Assembly: GCA_964344765.1 (NCBI GenBank)
Contig: CAYFOM010000005.1
Location: forward strand, 62,001 to 126,000
Source of the DNA: JACNIZ01 sp964344765
Lineage (GTDB): Bacteria > Planctomycetota > UBA1135
DNA: 64,000 bases
Direction of reading: 5' to 3'
Of this stretch, positions 36,631-45,843 are shown piece by piece. The notes beneath the pieces were generated by a model. It was not told where the DNA came from. It saw only the letters and a list, made by a program, of their open reading frames with translations, and searched no databases. A program made the translations under genes and the position numbers. The stretch's first letter is position 1, and each line of letters opens with the position of its first letter.

Positions 36631-37737
36631 GTGAGTCCAAACATCAATACCGCCGATCTCGAGCACTCTGCCGACGGCCCGCTGGGTCCGGAGCAGCTGG
36701 CGCGCATCGTCGATCTCAGCCCAGATGCCATTTTGCTGCTGGACAAGGACGACGTGATTCGAGTTTGGAATCGCAGTGCCGAGCGCATTTTCGGCTACAG
36801 CGCGAACCAGGCGGTTGGCCACTCCTTCGACCTGCTGTTGCCGCAATCCCTACGCGACGATGGCGAAATGGATCGCATTCGCGAGCTGACCAACCAAACT
36901 GGTGAACTTCGCGATTATCGCACCAAACGAAAGACCGCCGATGGCCGCGAGTTGGTCGTGTCTTTAGCACGTCGACGGCTGTTGGATAGCACTGGCGAAT
37001 TCAGCGGCACCATTGCCATTTTGCGCGATGTATCCGAAACCGTACGCTTGCGCCAACAGGCTTCCGATGCCATGCATTTAGCAGCGATCGGCAACATTGC
37101 CTCGCAGGTAGCTCATGAAATCCGCAATCCGCTAGCAGGCATTCACGGGGCGCTGCAAGTGTTGCGGCGCCGCTTTCCGCCAAACAGTAGCGAGCAGGAG
37201 ATTTTCGTCGGCTTAACCGATGAGATTCGTCGGTTGGATGGCTTGGTCACCGACCTGCAACGTTTCGGCCGGCCGGTGGAAATTCATCCTGAGCATTTAG
37301 ACCTCGCCGCGCTGGCGCGTACTTGGGTGGATTCGGTCGGCGATGCTTTTGAGGAAGAGGTGCAAGTGGTTGGACAATTGCCCGATGAGTTGATTTTGCA
37401 CAGCGACCCGTTGATCCTGCGCGATGTCTTGACCGCGTTAGCGAGCAATGCGGTGGAAAATCATCATGGCGGTAGCGTGCGGTTGGAGTTGCACCTGACC
37501 CTGGCGGATGGTTGGGCCATCCTCGATCTCTACGACGACGGCCCCGGCATTCCCGATGACATGATCGACAAGCTTTGGGAACCCTTCGTCACCTCCAAGG
37601 TGCGTGGATCCGGTCTTGGCCTAGCGATCTGCCGCCGCAACATCGAGAACATGGGCGGGCAATTGGATTGGGTTTGCAACGGCGGGCGCGAATCCATGCC
37701 CGGTGCCCAATTCCGAATTAGTCTTCCGCAGACGTAG
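36631..37737 (+). CDS. PAS-domain sensor histidine kinase, NtrB-like
   Basis: 368 residues from a GTG at 36631 (start uncertain). A PAS domain is at about 20-140 (VDLSPDAILLLDKDDVIRVW). The H-box AHEIRNPLAG gives phospho-acceptor H162, and the HATPase has N-box LTALASNAVENHHGG, DLYDDGPGIPDDM and GSGLGLAICRR. It has no membrane segment, so it senses a cytoplasmic signal, like NtrB. Its stop lies 20 bases inside the end of the facing NtrC-like regulator, so the pair is tail to tail. Confidence 0.92.
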   Translation: MSPNINTADLEHSADGPLGPEQLARIVDLSPDAILLLDKDDVIRVWNRSAERIFGYSANQAVGHSFDLLLPQSLRDDGEMDRIRELTNQTGELRDYRTKRKTADGRELVVSLARRRLLDSTGEFSGTIAILRDVSETVRLRQQASDAMHLAAIGNIASQVAHEIRNPLAGIHGALQVLRRRFPPNSSEQEIFVGLTDEIRRLDGLVTDLQRFGRPVEIHPEHLDLAALARTWVDSVGDAFEEEVQVVGQLPDELILHSDPLILRDVLTALASNAVENHHGGSVRLELHLTLADGWAILDLYDDGPGIPDDMIDKLWEPFVTSKVRGSGLGLAICRRNIENMGGQLDWVCNGGRESMPGAQFRISLPQT

Positions 37738-39115
37738 CGTCGTCGTCGAGGCCGAACTTGTCGATGCGATAGCGAATTTGGTCACGTTTCATCCCGAGCA
37801 AACGTGCGGCCTTGCTGCGATTTCCGCCACAGCGACGCAACGCCTCGGCCACCCAAGCGCGCTCAAGGTCCTCCAACGAGCAACCACCGGTGGGCAGCGC
37901 AGGAAGCCCGCTCGGGTCCATGCGGCTACTCATGCCGCCTAATTCCGGCGGCAAGTCGGCAAGATCGATTTGCTCGCCGACGACCAATAGCGCCGCACGC
38001 TCGATTGCATTGCGCAATTCACGCACGTTGCCCGGCCACGGGAAAGCCTGCATAGCTGCCAACGCCGCTTCACTGAATCCATTGGCAGGGCTGCCGAATT
38101 CGCGCCGGTAAACATCGAGAAAATGCTCGGCCAACGGGCGGATGTCTTCAAGGCGATCCTTAAGCGACGGAATTAAAACCGGCAGCACGCGTAAGCGGTA
38201 AAACAAGTCTGCGCGGAATCGACCTTCGGCGACGTCTTGTTGCAGGTCGCGATTGGTCGCAGCGACAACCCGAGCTTCTAAGCGCAGCTGCCGGGTGCCG
38301 CCCACGCGACGGAAGGTGCGGTCCTCGAGCAAGGTCAGCATCTTGGCCTGAGTACCGGGCGGCAAATCGCCGATTTCGTCAAGGAACAAAGTGCCGCCAT
38401 AGGCCAATTCCGCGAGTCCAGGCTTGGCGTTTTTGGCATCGGTAAACGCGCCTTTCTCGTGACCGAATAGCTCGGATTCCAGCAAGGCTTCGGGAATAGC
38501 GGTACACGGCACCGAAATAAACGGCCGCTGCTCATCGCCGCCAAAGCGGTGCAGCAACCGCGCCGCCAGTCCTTTGCCGACACCACTTGCGCCGGTCAGC
38601 AAAACCGTAGTGGCTTCACTGCGACCGATGCGTTCCAACAAGCGAATGACTTCTTGAAAACTTGCCGACTCGGCGACAAAACCCATCGCGCTGGGGTCGC
38701 GTCGCTGGCTTTCTTCAATGCGGCGCAATCGGCTGCGGTCCAAAATGCGCACCGCTTTGGCCAGAATCTCATCCAAGTCAAACGGCTTGCCGACGTAATC
38801 CTGCGCGCCCGCTTGAATGGCATCGACGGCGGCGTCGAACGAGCCATAAGCCGTGATCATCAGCACCGGCAACTCACTGTCCTTCTCCAGCACCTCAGTC
38901 AGCAAGTCCATGCCTTGACCGTCAGGCAAGCGCTGATCCAGCAGCAGCAAGTCGGGCCATTCTTCATCCAGGCGCCGCCGCGCTTCTTCCAAAGTGGCGG
39001 CTTCCTCGACCATCGCGCCGGCGTCCTCAAACCCAGCGCGCAGACTCCAGCGAATCATCTGCTCGTCGTCGACGACCAGGATGCGCGGGGCGGGAGTTGG
39101 GAAACGGATTTCCAC
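37718..39115 (-). CDS. Sigma-54-dependent response regulator (NtrC type, GAFTDA variant)
   Basis: 465 residues. Receiver with D60 (LLLLDQRLPDG) and K-P at KPFDLDEIL; AAA+ domain with Walker A GASGVGKG, Walker B GGTLFLDEIGDLPPG; Fis-type HTH at the C-terminus (SKAARLLGMKRDQIRYRI). The sigma-54 contact loop reads GAFTDA instead of GAFTGA. I believe this is a natural variant in some activators, so activity is likely but not certain. The facing kinase gene overlaps its 3' end, and it is the probable partner. Confidence 0.93.
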   Translation of the reverse strand: MEIRFPTPAPRILVVDDEQMIRWSLRAGFEDAGAMVEEAATLEEARRRLDEEWPDLLLLDQRLPDGQGMDLLTEVLEKDSELPVLMITAYGSFDAAVDAIQAGAQDYVGKPFDLDEILAKAVRILDRSRLRRIEESQRRDPSAMGFVAESASFQEVIRLLERIGRSEATTVLLTGASGVGKGLAARLLHRFGGDEQRPFISVPCTAIPEALLESELFGHEKGAFTDAKNAKPGLAELAYGGTLFLDEIGDLPPGTQAKMLTLLEDRTFRRVGGTRQLRLEARVVAATNRDLQQDVAEGRFRADLFYRLRVLPVLIPSLKDRLEDIRPLAEHFLDVYRREFGSPANGFSEAALAAMQAFPWPGNVRELRNAIERAALLVVGEQIDLADLPPELGGMSSRMDPSGLPALPTGGCSLEDLERAWVAEALRRCGGNRSKAARLLGMKRDQIRYRIDKFGLDDDATSAED

Positions 39116-39176
39116 GGCCTAGTGGGGCTGGGCGTTGGCGCCGGGTATGCGACGCCAACGTGTGGCTCAGTATGGC

Positions 39177-39698
39177 TTAGCGGAACGGACGGCGGACCAC
39201 CAGGGCTACGAAAATTGCCAGCAAAGCAATGCCCCCGACCACAGTGATCAGCGAGAACTTCATTCCCATATCCGAATCGTCCGACGCCTCACCGGCCACT
39301 TCAAAAGCGGTTTCCTCCGGATTTTGGGGTCGATAAGACCGAGTGGGTTTTTCGGGCGTTGCAGCATCTAAGGCACGCAAGCGCACCACTGCTTCTTGCA
39401 CCACTGCCGCAGGGCCGGAAATGAACATCGAGTTCGAACGGCTAACCGGCTGAATGTTTGGCGCCTGCTCACGGTCGAAGGTACGTTCCACGCTGGTCGC
39501 CGAGCTGACGACGTCGGCACGTTCCAAGGTCAGCAATACGGTCACCAATTTGCCGGAGTTGGCATTGTTGGCCATGCCTTCCAGCACGCTTAACTCCACC
39601 AACTTGCCTTCCACTTGGGTCGGCTCTTCCTGCTGGGAAGAAACGGTAGTTGCCAGCAAAATGGCGGCAAGCAATGCAGTCAGGATGGCACGTATCAT
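39177..39698 (-). CDS. Small secreted/membrane protein with a secretin N-like domain
   Basis: 173 residues: signal peptide (MIRAILTALLAAILLATTVSS), a 90-residue domain whose later half (NSMFISGPAAVVQEAVVRLR, then ALD) matches the secretin N/NolW-type pattern, a Ser/Pro linker and a C-terminal membrane helix near 148-168. It lacks any secretin barrel, so it is not a complete pore. The ATG overlaps the pepN stop (ATGA). Function unknown. Confidence 0.6.
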   Translation of the reverse strand: MIRAILTALLAAILLATTVSSQQEEPTQVEGKLVELSVLEGMANNANSGKLVTVLLTLERADVVSSATSVERTFDREQAPNIQPVSRSNSMFISGPAAVVQEAVVRLRALDAATPEKPTRSYRPQNPEETAFEVAGEASDDSDMGMKFSLITVVGGIALLAIFVALVVRRPFR

Positions 39699-42346
39699 TC
39701 GGCGAGGCTCTTCGAGACCATTTCAAAAGTGTCTTTAGACAGCTTGCCGTGATCGAGGATGCGTTGCAATTGTTGCTTCATCGCATCACTCCACGGTTGG
39801 CGGTAGCGCTTCCAGCGACCGAGCGGTGCAACCAAGCGCGACGCGATCTGCGGGTTGAAGGAATCCAATTCCAGAATGCGATCGGCGAGAAAGGCGTAGC
39901 CGGCGCCGTCGGCACGATGGAAGCCACTGACGTTGGCGGCGAAACTGCGCAACAGCGAACGCACTTTGTTCGGGTTCTTCATGCTGAAGGCCGAATGCTC
40001 CATCAGGGCGACGACTTGGTCCAGCACGTCGTCGTGAGTGGCACCGGCTTGCAATGCGAACCACTTGTCCATAACCAACGCGTTATCGCTCCAACGCTGT
40101 TCAAACGCCGCCAATGCGTCGCGCGCCGCATCGCTGGAGTGATCGACCAAACAAGCGAGGGCGGCAAGTGAATCGGTCATGTTGTCGGCGTTGGCAAATT
40201 GCTGCTGAGCCAAATCAACCGCCGCGCTGTTTCCGGAAGCAACCATGTAGCTCAGGCAAACGTTGCGCAATTGGCGCGGGCCAATTTGCTCTTGGTTCCA
40301 TTCGTAGCTATTTTCGCTCTTCAGTTGGTGGTAGAACTTTTCCCAATCCGCATAAAGTTGGGCACCCAATGCTTTGCGCAAGCCGCAACGCGTGCGGTGC
40401 AACGCGCTGGGTTCGATCAACTCCATCTCTTCGCCCAGCGTGGCCGTCGCCGGCAAGATCAACGCGTAAGCGCGCAATGCCGGATCCAGTTCCTCATCGT
40501 TCAGCGTTTTGCCGATGGCATCCGCCAACATGTCGGGCAACTGTGACTCGGCGCCATCGGCAACGGCGTCTACTTGGCCGAGAATGGTGCGGCTGGCCAA
40601 CTCTTGGCCGGCTTCCCAACGGCAGAAGGAATCGGTGTCCATGCCGAACAATTGCGCCAGCTCGGCGTCGCTGCGTTCCATGCGCAACTTGACCGGCGCC
40701 GAGAATCCGCGCAACACCGATGGAATCGGTTCGGCGGCAATGTTGTCGAAGTGGAACTCTTGCTCGGCTTCGGTCAACTCCAACACCTTGGTACCGATTA
40801 AGTCGTGGCCATTGGCATCAAGCAGCCCCACTGCCAGCGGAATGTGGAACGGCAGTTTGTTGCTTTGCCCTGGCGTATCCGGGCAGGATTGACTGCAACG
40901 CAAGGTGTAGCGTTTGGCCGCCGCGTCATAGCTGCCGGATGCCGTCACCACCGGCGTACCGGCTTGCAGGTACCAACGCTCGAATTGAGTTAAATCAAAA
41001 TCATTGGCGTCGGCCATCGCCGCACGGAAATCATCGCATGTCACGGCTTGGCCGTCGTGGCGCTCAAAGTACAGATCCATACCTTTGCGGAAGCCTTGCT
41101 TGCTGAGCAACGTCTGATACATGCGAATCACCTCGGCACCTTTGACGTAAACCGTCGCGGTGTAAAAGTTGTCCATCGCAATGTACGACTCGGGGCGAAT
41201 CGGGTGTGCCATCGGTCCGCCGTCTTCAGGGAACTGACCGTTGCGCAAGGTGCGCACGTTGTCGATGCGCTGCACCGCCGCCGAACCCATATCGGCCGAG
41301 AATTCCTGATCGCGGAATACAGTTAGACCTTCTTTCAACGTCAGCTGGAACCAATCGCGGCAGGTGACGCGGTTGCCGGTCCAGTTGTGGAAGTACTCGT
41401 GGCCAATCACGCTTTCGACGCCTTCGAAGTCGGCGTCGGTCGCGGTGTCGCGACTAGCCAATACATAAACGGTGTTGAAGACGTTGAGACTCTTGTTTTC
41501 CATCGCGCCCATGTTGAAGTCTTCAACCGCAACGATGTTGTAGATGTCCAGGTCGTATTCCAAACCATAAACATCTTCATCCCACTTCATCGACTTCTTC
41601 AGCGACTCCATCGCATGGTCGAGGCGATCAACGTTGCGATGTTCGGAGTAGATGTACAAATCCACTTCGCGGCCGCTAGTCGTCGTGTAAGTGTCGTGAA
41701 TATGACCCAAATCCCCCGCAACCAGGGCGAACAAATAACTCGGCTTCGGGAACGGATCTTGCCACACCGCAAAGTGACGGCCTTCTTCATCGCAATCCCC
41801 CGACACCATTAAGTTGCCATTGCTCAACAGCACCGGGCAAGTCTTTTGGTCGGCCTCCATGCGCACCAAATAATTGGTCATGATGTCGGGCCGATCCATG
41901 AACCAAGTAATGCGACGGAATCCTTCCGCTTCACACTGCGTGCAGTAGTTGCCCGACGACTGGTACAAGCCGGACAACTGCATGTTTTTATCCGGGTGAA
42001 TCTTGACCTGAATCTCCAGAGTGAATTGCAGCGGCAATCCGCGAATAGTCAGCGATTCGGCAGCGATGTCATAGCGGTCCTTGGCCAGCTCCACTCCATC
42101 AACGCGAATGCTCAGAGTCTCCAAATCTTCGCCGTCCAACACCAAATCGGCGTCGGCACTGGAGCCGTCGCGACGCGCCATTTGCAAACGCGATTGCACC
42201 AAGGTGTGATCGGCCCGCAGGTCGAAGTCGAGCTCAACCGCTTCGATTTGGAATGGGTGTTCCTGGTAGTCCTTGCGGAACTTCTCCACCGGAGCGGCAG
42301 CTTGGGTTTCCGGTGCAGCAGGAGATGCAGAGGTGGATTCGGCCAT
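39695..42346 (-). CDS. pepN: Aminopeptidase N (M1 family)
   Basis: 883 residues, the E. coli PepN-like type with C-terminal helical domains. GAMEN exopeptidase motif at 280-284, zinc site HEYFHNW starting at 316 with the third Glu in the following helix. It removes N-terminal residues from peptides in the cytoplasm; there is no signal peptide, and residues 1-20 are a Ser/Ala-rich leader. It overlaps the secretin-N-like gene by four bases and follows the GIY-YIG fusion gene by 41. Confidence 0.96.
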   Translation of the reverse strand: MAESTSASPAAPETQAAAPVEKFRKDYQEHPFQIEAVELDFDLRADHTLVQSRLQMARRDGSSADADLVLDGEDLETLSIRVDGVELAKDRYDIAAESLTIRGLPLQFTLEIQVKIHPDKNMQLSGLYQSSGNYCTQCEAEGFRRITWFMDRPDIMTNYLVRMEADQKTCPVLLSNGNLMVSGDCDEEGRHFAVWQDPFPKPSYLFALVAGDLGHIHDTYTTTSGREVDLYIYSEHRNVDRLDHAMESLKKSMKWDEDVYGLEYDLDIYNIVAVEDFNMGAMENKSLNVFNTVYVLASRDTATDADFEGVESVIGHEYFHNWTGNRVTCRDWFQLTLKEGLTVFRDQEFSADMGSAAVQRIDNVRTLRNGQFPEDGGPMAHPIRPESYIAMDNFYTATVYVKGAEVIRMYQTLLSKQGFRKGMDLYFERHDGQAVTCDDFRAAMADANDFDLTQFERWYLQAGTPVVTASGSYDAAAKRYTLRCSQSCPDTPGQSNKLPFHIPLAVGLLDANGHDLIGTKVLELTEAEQEFHFDNIAAEPIPSVLRGFSAPVKLRMERSDAELAQLFGMDTDSFCRWEAGQELASRTILGQVDAVADGAESQLPDMLADAIGKTLNDEELDPALRAYALILPATATLGEEMELIEPSALHRTRCGLRKALGAQLYADWEKFYHQLKSENSYEWNQEQIGPRQLRNVCLSYMVASGNSAAVDLAQQQFANADNMTDSLAALACLVDHSSDAARDALAAFEQRWSDNALVMDKWFALQAGATHDDVLDQVVALMEHSAFSMKNPNKVRSLLRSFAANVSGFHRADGAGYAFLADRILELDSFNPQIASRLVAPLGRWKRYRQPWSDAMKQQLQRILDHGKLSKDTFEMVSKSLAE

Positions 42347-42387
42347 GATGGCCCGATTTTAGCTCGCGCCGGCCGACGAAACCGCCG

Positions 42388-43638
42388 CTAGTCGTCCCTT
42401 TCCACGATGTCGATCAAGTAAGCCTGCGAATGCTCGGCGAGGCGGGCGTCCTCTTCCTGCTGCTCCCAGCGCTGCTCCATTTGCCGACGGCGCTTCCGCC
42501 GCCGCAACCAGATGAATGGCAGCAGCAAACATGCAAAGGCAAACAGGAAGGTGATGAAGTGCTGGTAGAACTCCTGCGCTAATCGGCGAAAGCTGGTTAG
42601 CTGCGCGCGCATGCGCTCTTCCAGCTCCACCAGAGCTTTACCGGTAGTTTCGAGCACCGCTTTTTCAAAGGACATGCCTTGGTGGACCGCGTTCAAGATC
42701 TGGTGGACCACTCCAGGTCCATAATCCTGACGCAGCATCGAAACAAAAGCATGGCCCTGGGCGTATCCCTCGGCGGCGCGCAAGCCGGAGCGACCGAAGT
42801 CGTTCTTAAAGTCGGATAAGTAGCGCAAATTGCCCGACATCGCCATCCACGACAGCGAGATGCCGGTTTCGGCGAGGTAAATTTCGCCGCTGAATTCTTC
42901 AGCCAATCCTTCGTGAAACCAGGCCGGTAAGCGCTGAAAAGTCTCGGCCCCCAGCGCGCCGATGGCATGGTGCAACAACTCATGGCGCATCGTCGACCGC
43001 AGCCGATATTCCTCGGCGGAACTCTGCACCGACATCACCATTTCGCCGCGCGACGGAATCGCGACCGCCGCGACCCAGGTCGGCATTTCGCGACCGACGT
43101 GACGACTGATGCCATCGCGATTCGTCACCCAAATCATTTTGCCTGGTCGCGGCGACGGGCCGATGCTGGGGATTTGATGCAGCCCCAACCAGTTATGTGC
43201 CTCTTCCAAAATGGTGTCGGCTTCGGCGGTCATGCGAGCGGCCAGCTCGGCGCTTTCGGCCGGTGCGCGCCATTGGAAATACTTGCTGTTTCCACGCTCG
43301 CGATCGGCCTGAAAGGCAGCGTCGGCGACGGCCATCGGCGCGAACCAAGCCAAGCACAACCACATCAACAGCGCCGATAGTTGCCACTTCAATCGCTGTT
43401 TGCCTTTGAGCTTCTTGACGCTGGCTTCGGCACTGCACGCCTCGCTGCGATTGGCAAACGGACCGTAAGTCGCCGCCAACTTCCACGGCCGATTCGCGCG
43501 CGTACTGCGTGCACCTCCGGCACGCGTTCCATTGTGTTCTTCCAGCCGCTTATCCGGATCCAACGCAATGCCGACATAGGTTCGCTCAATGCGCTCGCTG
43601 ACGAGCACATAGACGAACCACTCAGATTCTTCGGCCAT
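42388..43638 (-). CDS. GIY-YIG nuclease domain fused to a membrane metallopeptidase domain
   Basis: 416 residues in one uninterrupted frame. Residues 5-85 are a YhbQ/UPF0213-like GIY-YIG domain (VYVLVSERIERTYVG, RLEEHN with the catalytic Arg, and the metal Glu in SAEASVKKLKGK). A membrane helix at about 86-106 follows, then a peptidase MA-like gluzincin domain with HELLH at 219-223 and WFHEGLAEE near 241. A second helix (about 361-378) is followed by a basic cytoplasmic tail. The predicted topology puts nuclease and tail inside and peptidase outside. I know of no such fusion. A lost stop codon between two neighbouring genes is the main alternative, but both parts look intact. Confidence 0.72.
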   Translation of the reverse strand: MAEESEWFVYVLVSERIERTYVGIALDPDKRLEEHNGTRAGGARSTRANRPWKLAATYGPFANRSEACSAEASVKKLKGKQRLKWQLSALLMWLCLAWFAPMAVADAAFQADRERGNSKYFQWRAPAESAELAARMTAEADTILEEAHNWLGLHQIPSIGPSPRPGKMIWVTNRDGISRHVGREMPTWVAAVAIPSRGEMVMSVQSSAEEYRLRSTMRHELLHHAIGALGAETFQRLPAWFHEGLAEEFSGEIYLAETGISLSWMAMSGNLRYLSDFKNDFGRSGLRAAEGYAQGHAFVSMLRQDYGPGVVHQILNAVHQGMSFEKAVLETTGKALVELEERMRAQLTSFRRLAQEFYQHFITFLFAFACLLLPFIWLRRRKRRRQMEQRWEQQEEDARLAEHSQAYLIDIVERDD

Positions 43639-43691
43639 AGGCCAAGTGTAACCGTGCCCGCCGCAACTCCGCAGCGGGCACGATCACCGTT

Positions 43692-44414
43692 CTAGAGTTC
43701 ATCGTCCTCGTCTTGAGGCTCTAATGGCGACGGAATCTCCTCGTCGCGAATGGGGCTGGAGCTCTGGCGAATGGAAACCGTGTGCATGTTGCCGCGAAAT
43801 TCCACCACCGCGTCTTCGCCGTATTGCGCTTTGGCCTCCTCTATTAACGCCTCGCGCTCGGCTTCAGGGGTGCTTTCCGGATAGGTAATGTGCACCTCGC
43901 GCTCCAACGCCGCGTCACCGGGGAATTCCAGCTGAAACTGCGGGAAATCAAACCGCTCTTCAAATCCCTGCCAGTCCTGCAGCTGGTCAAAGCCGGGGAA
44001 GTCAGGCATGGCCGGCCATTCGTGCAATCCCGGCATCCCGGGCCAAGCCGGCATCGTTGGCATCGCCGGCTGATACTGCTTGCGGTCACCAGGTTTCCGC
44101 CCAAGGATGCCGGTCAGCGTGATTTCTTCCGTTCCGCGGAATACGCGCAACTGAACAATCTCACCCGGCAGCCGATGGCCCAAGGTGCGCAGCAACGCAT
44201 CGATGTTCGCCACCTGCACATCGTCGATCGCCAGGATGACGTCGCCTTGTTGCAGGCCCATCAACGAGGCTGCCGACGGCTGTTCGACGCCGGCAATGCG
44301 CGGCAGGGAATTCGCTGCTCTTTGCCCATCCAACTGCACTCCCAAGTACGCACCTTGGGAGTACGCGAGTGGTGTCAGAGCGAAGAGGAATACAAGAAAC
44401 AGAACTCTGCTCAT
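43692..44414 (-). CDS. Secreted PDZ-domain protein
   Basis: 240 residues from the ATG at 44414. Signal peptide (MSRVLFLVFLFALTPLAYS), then a PDZ domain at about 22-105 (VEQPSAASLMGLQQGDVILA, then IDDVQVAN). A short Met/Pro/Trp-rich stretch follows (MPTMPAWPGMPGLHEWPAMP), then an acidic C-terminal part. There is no protease domain, so the PDZ probably binds C-terminal peptides of other envelope proteins. It is the last gene after four tightly spaced secreted-protein genes on the same strand. Confidence 0.75.
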   Translation of the reverse strand: MSRVLFLVFLFALTPLAYSQGAYLGVQLDGQRAANSLPRIAGVEQPSAASLMGLQQGDVILAIDDVQVANIDALLRTLGHRLPGEIVQLRVFRGTEEITLTGILGRKPGDRKQYQPAMPTMPAWPGMPGLHEWPAMPDFPGFDQLQDWQGFEERFDFPQFQLEFPGDAALEREVHITYPESTPEAEREALIEEAKAQYGEDAVVEFRGNMHTVSIRQSSSPIRDEEIPSPLEPQDEDDEL

Positions 44415-44430
44415 GCATTCCAAAATAGAG

Positions 44431-45825
44431 CTACTGCACGGTTACAGCAAGTCCGTTGCTCCACTGACCGGTGACGCCGTCCGATTCGATGACCTGCGTC
44501 CAAATGGTCACGCCGGTGAAGTTCGGCGGAACCATTGCGGTTTCGTGCACTTCGCCGTTCGGGTCCGGAGTGAAGGTACCGATCAGTTTCAGCGGCGGCG
44601 TCATCAACGCTTCGCCGAACGGAGTCATCACCGGGCCGGGGCCCTTGGTCGACAAGAACACCGACACCTGACTACCGGTGCGCACCGCACCTTCGACGTC
44701 GATGTTTGCCACTTGACCGGCGACCACGTTACTCACGCTGTAGAACAAAGTGCTTTCGGTGACTTCCAAGCTGATGTCATCCAACGCCACGCCGTCGTTA
44801 TCGCGGAACGGGTAGTTGTCCGACTGCGAGAACGCCAAGTAGAAGTTGCCGTTCAAATCCACCGGCATGTCGGTCAGGTCGTAGCTGGCCTCTACCCAAT
44901 CGCCGCCGGGCGCAATTTGCCCCCAGTCGGTGGCCACCGGGAACCATTGATCACCGTCTTGACTGATGAATACGCCATCATCGGCGCTCCATTCCTCGAG
45001 GAATTGCTTCGCGTTTAAAGTCAACGTCATGCCGGTAAAGCCGGTGCCGTCTAGCGCCATGATCAGCGCGTTGCTGACGTAATGCGGGTTCAGCGAATTC
45101 TCGTCCAGACCCATTTCCAACGAGTACAAACCGCTATACCTCTCCTTGCACGGACCCATCTGGCCGATGTTGCACCATGCTTCGGGATCGGTGGTCCAAG
45201 TGGCGGTGTCAAGGTTGTTGATCGCCATCCAAATCGGCACCGTGCCGGCCAGCGTTTCAAAGTCTTCGTCCAAAGACGTCACCGGCAAGAAGTTGCTCGG
45301 CATTTCCGGCCAGTATTGCGTGACCACCGGCGCTTGGTCATCAACCAACACGCGCTCCAGCCACCACTCGTTGGCGTAATCGCCTTCGTAGTAGAACGCC
45401 AAACGCACGTCGAGGTTGCCGGCAAGTTCGCTAATGTCCAGCTCAAGCGACTGTCCGCCGCCACTGCGCATGCTCAACATCGTGTGCACATCGGTGAAAG
45501 TCAAACCGCCATCGACGGTTGCGCGCACGCTATTGAGGTAACGATAGGTCGGGTAGCGCTGACCGTAATCCAGGTGCATCCAAACATCGCTGGCAAGGCT
45601 CAAATCCATCGACGCCGACGCCAGCGTGCTTTCGCTCAAGCCGTAGTAGTCGTCGTGGAAGGCGCCCAATCCGGTATCGCCCTCCCAACCGGCGGTGGTG
45701 CCGGTTTGGAATTCACCCCAACCGGCCGGCGGGAAAACGCCTCCGGTGAAGTCTTCGTCCAAATAGGTTTGCTGCGCGGCGAGCGGCGCGGCGAGCAGGG
45801 CGGCGGTGAGAGGAACAAGTTTCAT
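44431..45825 (-). CDS. Secreted adhesin-like protein (choice-of-anchor J type) with the shared C-terminal module
   Basis: 464 residues. Signal peptide ends near AAQQ. Two beta-sandwich domains follow: residues 20-165 (DEDFTGGVFPPAGW to LERVLVDD) and 185-355 (DEDFETLAGTVPIWMAIN, WCNIGQMGP, LEMGLDE). Residues 364-464 are the C-terminal module common to six proteins here (GPGPVMTPFG, VTIWTQ). Architecture and motifs match the proteins at 55987-57375 and 57372-58799. Function is unknown; cell-surface or matrix binding is the family-level guess. Confidence 0.78.
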   Translation of the reverse strand: MKLVPLTAALLAAPLAAQQTYLDEDFTGGVFPPAGWGEFQTGTTAGWEGDTGLGAFHDDYYGLSESTLASASMDLSLASDVWMHLDYGQRYPTYRYLNSVRATVDGGLTFTDVHTMLSMRSGGGQSLELDISELAGNLDVRLAFYYEGDYANEWWLERVLVDDQAPVVTQYWPEMPSNFLPVTSLDEDFETLAGTVPIWMAINNLDTATWTTDPEAWCNIGQMGPCKERYSGLYSLEMGLDENSLNPHYVSNALIMALDGTGFTGMTLTLNAKQFLEEWSADDGVFISQDGDQWFPVATDWGQIAPGGDWVEASYDLTDMPVDLNGNFYLAFSQSDNYPFRDNDGVALDDISLEVTESTLFYSVSNVVAGQVANIDVEGAVRTGSQVSVFLSTKGPGPVMTPFGEALMTPPLKLIGTFTPDPNGEVHETAMVPPNFTGVTIWTQVIESDGVTGQWSNGLAVTVQ

Positions 45826-45843
45826 GGCTTCTGGGGAGGAAAG

